Source: Prevotella sp.
GTDB lineage: Bacteria > Bacteroidota > Bacteroidia > Bacteroidales > Bacteroidaceae
Assembly: GCA_016290175.1 (NCBI GenBank)
Contig: JAEETD010000022.1
Span: 1 to 40,001, forward strand
Length of the DNA: 40,001 nt
Direction: 5' to 3'
In this document: in pieces, positions 1 to 7,024 of the stretch
How positions within the stretch are numbered: position 1 is the first letter of the stretch
How the letters are laid out: each line of letters begins with the position of its first letter
Notes under the pieces: model-generated
Database searches by the model: none
Seen by the model: only the letters and a program-made list of their open reading frames with translations
What the model was told of the DNA's origin: nothing
Made by a program: the position numbers and the translations under genes

Positions 1-1029
1 ACCACCGATACCACTGATCTGCACACCCTTTAACACCTCATGCTTTGCAATCTCAAGAATATGACGCAGGGCAATGGGTTTCACGGCACGTCCGGAATAG
101 CCGGAAACGGTGCGTCGACCCGACACCTCAGCATCGTCGGCCATCGTGACCGACTTGATGGTGTTGATGGCTGAGATGGCATCGGCCTTGGCAAAGAAGG
201 CGGCCATAGCAGGGTGATAGATATGAGTGATATTGGGTGTCATCTTTGGAATGACGGGTAACTTCACGGCATGTTTCACAATATTGGTAAAGATAGCCAC
301 CAGTTCTGCGTTCTGACCTACGTCGCTGCCCATGCCCGTCGTTCGCATCTGAGGACAGGAGAAGTTCAGTTCCACGGCATCGCAACCAGCCTGCTCAGCC
401 ATCATGGCCAACTGGGCCCACTGCTCTTCGGTTTGTCCCATGATACTGGCCACCACCACCTTCTTGGGATAATCTTGTTTCAGGCGACGCAGGATGTCGA
501 AATCCATCTCGACAGGATTCTCGCTCAACTGCTCCATATTGCGGAATCCATAGAAATCGCCATGTACACCATTGCTATGAACGGCATCAAAACGGGGCGA
601 CACCTCCTTGATCTCCTGCAGACAGATGGTCTTATAGAACACGCCAGCCCACCCAGCCTCAAAGGCACGGGCCACCATCTCGTAGTTGGTACACACCGCC
701 GAGGAAGCCAGGAAGAAGGGGTTCTCGCAATGAATGCCACAGAAGTCAATCTCCAGACTGGGATAGTCGGCGGTGACATCGTCGGGATGGATGCTGCGAA
801 GCATCTCTTTCAGACGGATAGGCCAGTCGTAGCGGATACAAGCCGCCTCGGCTGCCTCCAGGTCAGCATCACTACAGTCAGCCACCCAGCGCAGGGCAGG
901 TTTGTGGTTGTCGAAACGGATTGCACGGACGGCTCTGGCGGGGTCGCCGGTCTTACATGCCATCGTACAGGGAGCCTCCTGACACAACAGACACCTGCTG
1001 GCTTCTTCATATATGTTTATTCGTTTCAT
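1..1029 (-). CDS. preA: NAD-dependent dihydropyrimidine dehydrogenase subunit PreA-like, C-terminus cut by window edge
   Basis: Flavin TIM-barrel dehydrogenase of the dihydroorotate/dihydropyrimidine dehydrogenase family, expected to reduce uracil or thymine. My reading of the reverse strand gives 343 codons running off the window edge without a stop. The N-terminus carries a short cysteine cluster (RCLLCQEAPCTMACKTGDPA) like the one at the front of PreT/GltD-type subunits. The barrel follows, with ELNFSCPQM, the VVVASIMG strand and a GRRTVSGYSGRAVKPIALR stretch near the phosphate/FMN end. The ATG at 1029 lies about 23 bases after the predicted start site of a TATCTTTGC box at 1058-1066. The C-terminal ferredoxin domain usual in PreA would be outside the window. 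The family is clear; the in vivo substrate is not shown. The long open frame on the opposite strand is a shadow. Confidence 0.85.
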   Translation of the reverse strand, partial: MKRINIYEEASRCLLCQEAPCTMACKTGDPARAVRAIRFDNHKPALRWVADCSDADLEAAEAACIRYDWPIRLKEMLRSIHPDDVTADYPSLEIDFCGIHCENPFFLASSAVCTNYEMVARAFEAGWAGVFYKTICLQEIKEVSPRFDAVHSNGVHGDFYGFRNMEQLSENPVEMDFDILRRLKQDYPKKVVVASIMGQTEEQWAQLAMMAEQAGCDAVELNFSCPQMRTTGMGSDVGQNAELVAIFTNIVKHAVKLPVIPKMTPNITHIYHPAMAAFFAKADAISAINTIKSVTMADDAEVSGRRTVSGYSGRAVKPIALRHILEIAKHEVLKGVQISGIGG

Positions 1030-1057
1030 TGCTTTACTATTTTAATAACTTCCGGAT

Positions 1058-1066
1058 GCAAAGATA
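1058..1066 (-). promoter_or_regulatory. Bacteroidetes -7 box (TATCTTTGC) for preA
   Basis: Reverse-strand match to TAnnTTTG. The predicted transcription start is about 23 bases before the preA ATG. Confidence 0.6.
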
Positions 1067-1070
1067 CATA

Positions 1071-1100
1071 AAAAATCCCGTACAGCCAAGCGATACGGGA
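1071..1100 (-). terminator. Intrinsic terminator after the amidase remnant
   Basis: Six-base stem CCCGTA/TACGGG, extended by one A-T pair, with an 11-base loop. It is followed on the reverse strand by a run of T. It sits just after the amidase stop codon, so the 3' end of that gene is preserved although its 5' half is gone. Confidence 0.65.
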
Positions 1101-1105
1101 AATAT

Positions 1106-1375
1106 TTACTTCGGCTTTAGGTCGGCATATTCTTTTGCGACATTCTCGATGCAGGGACAATCCTTCTGGGGGTCGAGATCATGGTGCCCTACGATCACAG
1201 CGCGGGGGTAAGTCCGGTGTAACTGTCGCAACAGCCATCTGAGCGCCTTCTTCTGCTCTGGCGTGCGGGTGTCGTCGGGTTGACCGCGGATGTCCAGCCC
1301 GCCCTCGTAGCAGACGCCTAACGAATGGGCATTATGGTTCAGGCAATGCGCACGATTTTTCAAGTTTAAACACAT
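1106..1375 (-). pseudogene. 5'-truncated N-acetylmuramoyl-L-alanine amidase (T7-lysozyme/PGRP type)
   Basis: The 89 codons match the C-terminal half of the small amidases (about 140 residues) common in Bacteroidales. CLNHNAHSLGVCYEGGLD is followed by a DTRTPEQKKAL helix and then VIVGHHDLDPQKDCPC. In T7-lysozyme-like amidases the zinc is held by an N-terminal His plus a His and Cys near the C-terminus. Here HH and the late Cys remain, but the N-terminal half with the first ligand (usually in an IIHC-type strand) is absent. The first eight residues (MCLNLKNR) resemble nothing in the family, so the break is just before AHC. The terminator is intact. Probably an inactive relic; a very short active protein is unlikely. 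Confidence 0.75.
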
Positions 1376-1489
1376 ATCTCAATTTTAGTAAGATTTCATC
1401 TCAAATTTCTATTTCTAACTACATACCTACATAAAATTATTCAGATTTGCCGTAAATAAAGGCATTTTGATTATTTCAAAACTACATGT

Positions 1490-1530
1490 TACATACATTT
1501 TACCTACATAAAACTACATTCTACCTACAT
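1490..1530 (+). repeat. Left arm of a 41-base imperfect inverted repeat
   Basis: Matches the reverse complement of 1762-1802 at 37 of 41 positions by hand alignment. It contains the CTACATAAAACTACATTCT core. Confidence 0.85.
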
Positions 1531-1605
1531 AAAAATGACCGAAAAGGCGGCTAACAGAAATGATTATTGGCTCTTACGAACTTTACAATTCGTTGCTATT
1601 AATAA

Positions 1606-1621
1606 ATTCTCTAGAGAATAT
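1606..1621. repeat. Palindrome ATTCTCTAGAGAATAT, copy 1
   Basis: The first 14 bases are a perfect palindrome. The same 16 bases recur at 1671-1686, 65 bases away. Confidence 0.85.
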
Positions 1622-1670
1622 AATGCTCTCATTAGGCCTGGCAATTGCTAAGAAGTTAGATAATTGCTCA

Positions 1671-1686
1671 ATTCTCTAGAGAATAT
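1671..1686. repeat. Palindrome ATTCTCTAGAGAATAT, copy 2
   Basis: Exact second copy of the 16-base palindromic motif. The two copies lie symmetrically about the centre (about 1646) of the flanking 41-base inverted repeat. GCAATTGC at 1641-1648 is itself a palindrome close to the centre. Confidence 0.85.
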
Positions 1687-1761
1687 ACTTGCAAATACTA
1701 AGCAGAAAACCTACGATATCCCTTCTTCGACTTTGTAACCTCCCTTATCGACTCTATAAAC

Positions 1762-1802
1762 ATGTAGGAAGAATGTAGTATTATGTAGTTATAATGTATG
1801 TA
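1762..1802 (-). repeat. Right arm of the 41-base imperfect inverted repeat
   Basis: Reverse complement of 1490-1530 with four mismatches. The arms are separated by 231 bases. Confidence 0.85.
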
Positions 1803-2009
1803 GGAAACAAATGAACTTATAACCATATGTCTGATTATCAATAGTTTAACTCAAGACTATGTAGTTATGTGGGTAAAAATATAAATTTTAAAACTATTTT
1901 TCGATTAGAATTGAGTGTTTTTCTCATCTTTACCAAATCTTTCCTATCCTTGCTACTATATTGTGACAGAATTTAGAATAATGATCAGTGAGGCTTCTTT
2001 CTTATTATT

Positions 2010-2291
2010 TTGCATCCATCTGAAAAAAAAGACAACAGGTACACGTTCCTGTCTGTACTTGATAATGTATATGATGACTTGACACAACGCATTCTAAATC
2101 TGGCCAACCTGAATCCTACGGAATTGCGGGTAGTGTATCTGCTAAAGATTGGGGTTCAACCCGCCGATATGGCCACTATCCTCTGCAAGAGCAAAAGTGC
2201 CATCTCTATGATCCGTACCCGTATGTATGAGAAGATCTTCGGAAAATCGGGCACAGCCACTGCTCTCGATGAATACATCCAGAACTTCTGA
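2010..2291 (+). pseudogene. Orphan C-terminal HTH domain of a TPR/HTH-type regulator (probable gene fragment)
   Basis: The 93 codons encode a LuxR-like helix-turn-helix as found at the C-terminus of large Bacteroidales TPR-plus-HTH regulators: LNPTELRVVYLLKIGVQPAD, then MATILCKSKSAISMIRTRMY (recognition helix region) and a closing LDEYIQNF. No TPR, membrane or sensor region precedes it. The frame is closed by a TGA at 1989-1991, and the only early start is a TTG at 2010; there is no in-frame ATG before the HTH. It is therefore more likely the 3' remnant of a lost gene than a complete small regulator, although a free HTH protein cannot be excluded. Confidence 0.55.
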
Positions 2292-2307
2292 TGACCCTTC
2301 ATCTTCA

Positions 2308-2394
2308 TTATATTATAGTAGGGACACTACGAAGGCCATCGCCGCCGCCCTCGCCGTCAAGCATGAGATCAGGAATCATAGTAACAGAGGATTT
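2308..2394 (-). pseudogene. Possible tail of a decayed HU-like DNA-binding protein gene
   Basis: A short reverse-strand frame ends in LDGEGGGDGLRSVPTII and a TAA. Glycine/acidic tails like this close many Bacteroidales HU-family (HU-HIG) proteins. The frame starts after a stop at 2395-2397, so no HU fold is present. The stretch GGCGATGGCCTT resembles the HU-like tail at the right edge (39968-40001). Weak evidence based on composition, one shared motif and neighbourhood to the amidase remnant. Confidence 0.3.
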
Positions 2395-2461
2395 TTAGGA
2401 GCCCACAAGAACCCACAGACCTGTCCCAGTGAGTTCCGGGGATGCCCCCAGTGAATACGTG

Positions 2462-3799
2462 TTACACAATGGGCAGGGAGATGCCGCAGATTTTCTGATA
2501 GACGTCGAGGGCGTAGACGTCGGTCATACCGCTGATATAGTCGATAACGGCCATGAGACGTGTTTCCAGATCGGGGGCATCGATGTCGTACTGACTGCTG
2601 ACACGGCTGATGAGCTGTTTGGAGTAGAAGCGGTCAGGATGATGGGCAGCCTCAACGAAATGCGTCATCAGCGTCTCCATGATCTTATAGCCCGACAGTT
2701 CCACATCAAGGACCGGACGGCTCTTATAGATGCGCTTGACAGAAAGCGCTGCACAGTGTTTATAAGCCTCGCAGGGCTGCGGAGCGATATGATCGATGAG
2801 CGAGCCTTCGAAAGTGCCGCTGAGAAGATCGTCTTCGTGTTCGACAAACACCTTCACACATTCATTCTCTAACAGACCAATGGCACAAGCACGCATATAG
2901 ACAATCTTTTCATTATCATCGGTCAGTCCTTCGTCGAGGATGCGCTGCTGGATCTTCCCACGGGTCGTTTCATCGAAGAAACTAAGCAGTAATCCGGCCG
3001 TTTCGTCGTATGAAAGAATTTTAAGTTTATGAGCATCTTCCAAGTCCATGATCTCATAGCATATATCATCAGCAGCCTCCACAAGATAGACCAAGGGATG
3101 ACGGGCGAATTTCAGGGGATCGCCAGGTTCAGACAGGCAAATAATGCCCAATTCATCGGCAATTCTCCTAAAGATATCACGCTCGGAATTGAAGAAGCCG
3201 AACTTTCCCTTCTTACTGGGAGCTGAGGAGGAATAAGGGTATTTTACGATACTGGCCAGCATGGAATAAGTCATGACAAAACCACCGACTCGCCTACCCT
3301 TGAACTGATGGGTGAGCAGACGGAAGGCATTGGCATTACCCTCGAAGTGGGTGATGTCGTCCCAGAACTGATGACTGACCTCACGCTGCAGGTCGCTCCC
3401 TGGCCCCTCCGTGAAATAGGTCTGGATAGCTTTTTCACCACTATGACCGAAGGGTGGATTGCCCATATCGTGCGCCAGACAGGCCGTAGCTACAATCTGC
3501 CCGATCTCGGAAAAAAGTGTATTCTCGAGCTCCGGATGACGGACAACCAGCTGACGGGCCACATCATTGCCCAGCGACATACCGACACTGGCCACTTCCA
3601 AGGAATGGGTCAGACGATTATGTACGAAGACACTTCCCGGTAAAGGGAACACCTGGGTCTTGTTCTGCAGACGACGGAAAGGAGCAGAGAAAATCAGACG
3701 GTCATAGTCGCGTTTGAACTCTGTGCGGTCGTCGTGACGCTCGGGGTGTTTATGCTCCTGCCCGAGACGCTTGTTGGATATTAATTTCTGCCAATTCAT
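2462..3799 (-). CDS. dgt: Deoxyguanosinetriphosphate triphosphohydrolase (dGTPase)
   Basis: HD-domain phosphohydrolase that splits dGTP into deoxyguanosine and triphosphate, controlling the dNTP pool. About 445 residues, normal for the family. The N-terminal RLQNKTQVFPL signature leads to the first metal His in NRLTHSLEVA (H65). The HD pair lies in CLAHDMGNPPFGHSGE (H110, D111, H119). A TATCTTTGC box at 3812-3820 would start transcription about five bases before the ATGs at 3802 and 3799. Starts further upstream are therefore excluded and the message is almost leaderless. I chose the second ATG (MNWQKL), but the first is equally possible. Divergent from dut, also a nucleotide-sanitising enzyme. 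Confidence 0.93.
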   Translation of the reverse strand: MNWQKLISNKRLGQEHKHPERHDDRTEFKRDYDRLIFSAPFRRLQNKTQVFPLPGSVFVHNRLTHSLEVASVGMSLGNDVARQLVVRHPELENTLFSEIGQIVATACLAHDMGNPPFGHSGEKAIQTYFTEGPGSDLQREVSHQFWDDITHFEGNANAFRLLTHQFKGRRVGGFVMTYSMLASIVKYPYSSSAPSKKGKFGFFNSERDIFRRIADELGIICLSEPGDPLKFARHPLVYLVEAADDICYEIMDLEDAHKLKILSYDETAGLLLSFFDETTRGKIQQRILDEGLTDDNEKIVYMRACAIGLLENECVKVFVEHEDDLLSGTFEGSLIDHIAPQPCEAYKHCAALSVKRIYKSRPVLDVELSGYKIMETLMTHFVEAAHHPDRFYSKQLISRVSSQYDIDAPDLETRLMAVIDYISGMTDVYALDVYQKICGISLPIV

Positions 3800-3811
3800 C
3801 ATAACTTGGCC

Positions 3812-3820
3812 GCAAAGATA
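3812..3820 (-). promoter_or_regulatory. -7 box (TATCTTTGC) for dgt
   Basis: TAnnTTTG match on the reverse strand. It ends about ten bases before the first possible ATG, predicting a near-leaderless mRNA. Confidence 0.6.
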
Positions 3821-3894
3821 CGCTTTTTTTAGGCAAAAGAACAAAAGAAACATAAAAAAATTATGTTTTTATGTCATTTGTCACAAAAATATTG

Positions 3895-3902
3895 TACCTT
3901 TG
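3895..3902 (+). promoter_or_regulatory. -7 box (TACCTTTG) for dut operon
   Basis: TAnnTTTG match. The predicted start is about 22 bases before the dut ATG. A TTTG lies upstream at 3877-3880, but the spacing to it is shorter than usual. Confidence 0.6.
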
Positions 3903-3929
3903 CACATTATTAAATGAGTTTTCGAAAAC

Positions 3930-4367
3930 ATGTTAACAATAAAAGTAGTAAACAAAGGCCACCAACCATTGCCGCAATATGCCACCAGTCAGAGTGCCGG
4001 TATGGACCTCAGGGCCAATCTTGATGAAGCGATCACGCTGAAGCCATTGGAGCGTCGTCTGATTCCTACAGGCCTTCATATTTCCCTGCCTGCAGGCTAT
4101 GAGGCACAGGTTCGTCCACGCAGTGGACTGGCATTAAAAAAAGGCATTACCGTGCTGAACTCTCCTGGCACTATCGATGCCGACTATCGCGGAGAAATCG
4201 GCGTTGTCCTGATTAACCTTTCGCAAGAAGACTTCGTGGTGGAGGATGGTGAGCGTATCGCCCAAATGGTAATCGCCCGACACGAACAGGCTGATTTTGA
4301 GGCTGTTGAGGTGCTCGACGAAACCGTCCGGGGCGAAGGAGGATATGGACATACGGGGGTGAAATGA
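3930..4367 (+). CDS. dut: dUTP diphosphatase
   Basis: Trimeric dUTPase converting dUTP to dUMP and pyrophosphate, which keeps uracil out of DNA and feeds dTMP synthesis. All five family motifs are visible in 145 residues: motif 1 around AGMDLRA (A23-A29), motif 2 RPRSGLA (R62-A68), motif 3 [10 protein letters not shown] with catalytic Asp near 85, motif 4 GERIAQMV (107-114), and the flexible C-terminal motif 5 [10 protein letters not shown] (134-143). First gene of a forward run leading into the TPR/DUF4292/EnvC envelope genes, an arrangement I associate with Bacteroidetes generally. Confidence 0.96.
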   Translation: MLTIKVVNKGHQPLPQYATSQSAGMDLRANLDEAITLKPLERRLIPTGLHISLPAGYEAQVRPRSGLALKKGITVLNSPGTIDADYRGEIGVVLINLSQEDFVVEDGERIAQMVIARHEQADFEAVEVLDETVRGEGGYGHTGVK

Positions 4368-4382
4368 GATGGATGATGTAAG

Positions 4383-6155
4383 ATGGAAGAAGTAAGAAGG
4401 AAGATATTCGGATGGATGGGGATGGTCGTTGTGGCTGCAACGTCCTTTTGTGCTTGTGGCACGGCCCAGAAGCCCGTGGCCCAGTCTTCCCAGGCTCCTG
4501 TCATCAAGCCTCTGTCTGCCGAAGAACGGCGGAAATACGACCAGTTCTTCCTCGATGCGATCATAGAGCGTGAGAAAGGACATTCCGATGCAGCCTTCGA
4601 CCTGCTGCGCCATTGCCTGGACATCAATCCAAATGCCTCGGAGGCACACTATTTCCTGGCGCAATACTACAACGCCCTCGACGCCGATTCCCTCTCGCTG
4701 GCCCATTTCCAGCGGGCAGCAGAGCTGAATCCCGACAATGAGACCTATATGGAGACATTGGCTCAGGTCTATATCCGGCAGAAGGACTATAAGACGGCCA
4801 TCAGTGTGGTGGAGCGTCTTTACGACCGTAATAAAGACAGGGAAGATCTTCTGGAAATGCTCTTCTCACTCTATCAGCAGGTGAAGGATTATCCCAATGC
4901 CATCTCCGTTCTGGAACGTATCGAGAACATCGACGGAAAAAGCGAACGCCTGTCGATGGCCAAGAGCGAATGCTACACACAGATGGGTAATCAGAAAGCC
5001 GCCATCGCCGAGATAGCAGAACTGGCCAGGCAGTATCCCCACGACCTGAACTATCAGGGTCTGTACGGAGATCTGCTGATGATGAATGGCGATGAGAAAC
5101 AGGCATTGGAGGTATTCCATCAAGTATTGAACGAAGAGCCCGATAACAGCCGTGCCCTGATGTCGTTACGCAACTATTATCAGGCCAAGGAAGATACCCT
5201 CACGGCTGATTCGCTGCTGGAACGCCTGTTGCTGAGCCGCACCACCCAGGAGGAAAACAAAGTTTACCTGATCCGACAAGAAATCATGTCCAGCGAAGCC
5301 AATGGGGGCGACAGCACCAAGGTACTGTCTCTCTTCAAGAAGATGAACGCCCTGCAGCCTGATGCTGACATGCTGATTCTGCAAGCCAGCTATATGGATC
5401 TGAAGAAGATGCCGAAGGACAGCATCAACCCCGTCCTGGAACAAGTACTCAGCATTGCTCCCGACAACGCTGCCGCACGACTCCAGCTGGTGGCCAATGC
5501 CTGGGAGGCAGAAGACATGAACCGTATCGTAGACCTCTGTCAGGCAGCCCGTCAGTACAATCCCGACGAGATGGCCTTCTATTATTATCAAGGCATCGCC
5601 TACTACAAACAGGAAAAGCTTGACGAAGCCCTGTCGGCCTTCCAGAATGGCATCGGGGTGATCAATGATAACAGCAATCCCAATATCGTTTCCGACTTCT
5701 ACGCCGTAATGGGCGATATCCTCCATCAGAAAGGACTGGCAGAAGAAGCATACGCCGCCTATGACTCCTGCCTACAGTGGAAGGATGATAATATCGGATG
5801 TCTGAACAACTACGCCTACTATCTGAGCGAGGAAGGTATCCAGCTCGACAAGGCCGAGCAGATGAGCTACAAGACCATCAAGGCCGAGCCCAAGAACTCC
5901 ACCTACCTCGATACATATGCCTGGATATTGTTTATGCAGCAGCGCTACAGCGAAGCCCGCATCTATATCGACCAGGCCCTGCAGAACAAGGATGACTCCG
6001 TTGACAACTCCGTGATCCTGGAACATGCAGGCGACATCTACTCTTTCTGCCAGCAGCCAGACCAAGCACTCGCCTACTGGCAGGATGCTCTGAAGACAGC
6101 TCCTGAGAATCAGGTCTTAATACGAAAAATCAAACTTAAAAAATACGTAAAGTAA
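4383..6155 (+). CDS. TPR-repeat lipoprotein
   Basis: 590 residues made largely of tetratricopeptide repeats (for example AHYFLAQYYNALDADSLSLA and the following helices), forming a protein-binding solenoid. The N-terminus is a lipoprotein signal with RRK, a hydrophobic stretch and Cys25 in SFCACG, so it should be lipidated and exported. The start codon lies within a degenerate GATGGAAGAAGTAAGAAGG-type repeat; ATGs at 4416 and 4422 are alternatives but would lose the positive charges. The stop overlaps the next ATG (TAATG), so translation of the two lipoproteins is probably coupled. Likely an envelope scaffold; the exact partner is unknown. Confidence 0.88.
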   Translation: MEEVRRKIFGWMGMVVVAATSFCACGTAQKPVAQSSQAPVIKPLSAEERRKYDQFFLDAIIEREKGHSDAAFDLLRHCLDINPNASEAHYFLAQYYNALDADSLSLAHFQRAAELNPDNETYMETLAQVYIRQKDYKTAISVVERLYDRNKDREDLLEMLFSLYQQVKDYPNAISVLERIENIDGKSERLSMAKSECYTQMGNQKAAIAEIAELARQYPHDLNYQGLYGDLLMMNGDEKQALEVFHQVLNEEPDNSRALMSLRNYYQAKEDTLTADSLLERLLLSRTTQEENKVYLIRQEIMSSEANGGDSTKVLSLFKKMNALQPDADMLILQASYMDLKKMPKDSINPVLEQVLSIAPDNAAARLQLVANAWEAEDMNRIVDLCQAARQYNPDEMAFYYYQGIAYYKQEKLDEALSAFQNGIGVINDNSNPNIVSDFYAVMGDILHQKGLAEEAYAAYDSCLQWKDDNIGCLNNYAYYLSEEGIQLDKAEQMSYKTIKAEPKNSTYLDTYAWILFMQQRYSEARIYIDQALQNKDDSVDNSVILEHAGDIYSFCQQPDQALAYWQDALKTAPENQVLIRKIKLKKYVK

Positions 6156-7018
6156 TGAAAACAACTGGTATTTTGAAAATTGCAGCACTCGCAATGCCGC
6201 TTCTTTTAAGTTCATGTGCCTCTAAGAAGAAGGCCGTAGTAGAAAACAAGCCGTTGACCACTGAGCAGTTGGCAACAAAGGGTTTCATCGCTAAAGTGCA
6301 GGAGAACGCCCTTTCCCAGAAGTTCATCACCTCGAAGGTGAAGTTCTCTGTCGAGACCGGTGCCCAGAAACTGACACTGACGGGCAACCTGAAGATGAAA
6401 CGTGACGATTGTATCCGTCTGCAGCTCATGGCCTTTGGTTTCGTGGAGGCTGGCCGTATCGAACTCACTCCCGACTATGTCCTGATCATGGACCGTATCA
6501 ACAAGCAGTATCTGAAGGCTCCCTATGTCCAGGTGGACTTCCTGCGTAACAACGGTATCAACTTCAACACCATGCAGGCCCTCTTCTGGAATGAGCTCTC
6601 AAGACCGGCCAAGTATAGTATTAACAAAGAGGCTATGCCTGTAGATACGGCTCAATATACGATGATTGAGAACGGCGATGACATGGTGATTAACCTGGAG
6701 GCAGGTAAGATGATGTACAGTTGGTTAGCCAACAGGGCTGACGGTCAAATCCGCATGGCTAACATGCTTTACAGAGACAGGCTCAACAATACCTCTTCCC
6801 AGCTGAATTGGGACTATGAGGAGTTTGACATGGTCAACAACAAGCCGTTCCCCAAGAAGTCTGCCATCACCTTCACTGCCCCAAATAAAGAAGTGAAGCT
6901 CGGTATGACGCTCAACTATATCAAGCACGAGACCGAATGGGAGACACGCACAGAAGTGTCGAACAAATACCGTGAAGTGACGATCGACGAGATCCTGAAC
7001 CGCTTCATGTCTCTGTAG
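6155..7018 (+). CDS. DUF4292 family lipoprotein
   Basis: 287 residues starting with a clear lipoprotein signal (LLLSSC, Cys21). The body is beta-rich and resembles DUF4292 and, more distantly, LolA/LolB-type lipid-carrier folds: the early LTTEQLATKGFIAKVQENAL helix is followed by strands such as KFSVETGAQKLTLTGNLKMK. The function of the family is not established; a role in lipid or lipoprotein handling is an inference from the fold type. Overlaps the TPR gene by one base and is followed six bases later by the EnvC-like gene. Confidence 0.85.
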   Translation: MKTTGILKIAALAMPLLLSSCASKKKAVVENKPLTTEQLATKGFIAKVQENALSQKFITSKVKFSVETGAQKLTLTGNLKMKRDDCIRLQLMAFGFVEAGRIELTPDYVLIMDRINKQYLKAPYVQVDFLRNNGINFNTMQALFWNELSRPAKYSINKEAMPVDTAQYTMIENGDDMVINLEAGKMMYSWLANRADGQIRMANMLYRDRLNNTSSQLNWDYEEFDMVNNKPFPKKSAITFTAPNKEVKLGMTLNYIKHETEWETRTEVSNKYREVTIDEILNRFMSL

Positions 7019-7024
7019 TCACAG

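Larger units (their letters stand above)
1376..2009. other. 634-base AT-rich gap without a credible gene
   Basis: No convincing coding frame on either strand. The base composition is much more AT-rich than the surrounding genes. It is full of TACCTACATAAAA-type motifs on the left and their complements on the right, organised as a large inverted repeat with short palindromes inside (listed separately). Confidence 0.7.

Noticed and set aside
271..1071. 266-codon forward open frame
   Set aside because: It lies opposite preA, whose reverse-strand translation shows clear family motifs. The forward product has no recognisable feature.
1981..2085. ATG at 1981 joined to the HTH frame by slippage on the run of eight A (2023-2030)
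   Set aside because: The upstream frame gives a meaningless peptide and no slippage motif beyond the A-run. A truncated gene is simpler.
2416..2456. CCCAGTGA-type motifs resembling the arms of the 39883-39958 hairpin
   Set aside because: Only short matches, and the order relative to the HU-like tail differs from that at the right edge. It is not enough to call a second copy.
5166..5726. Long reverse frames within the TPR lipoprotein and EnvC-like genes
   Set aside because: Shadows caused by codon composition of repeat-rich forward genes. No motifs or promoters support them.
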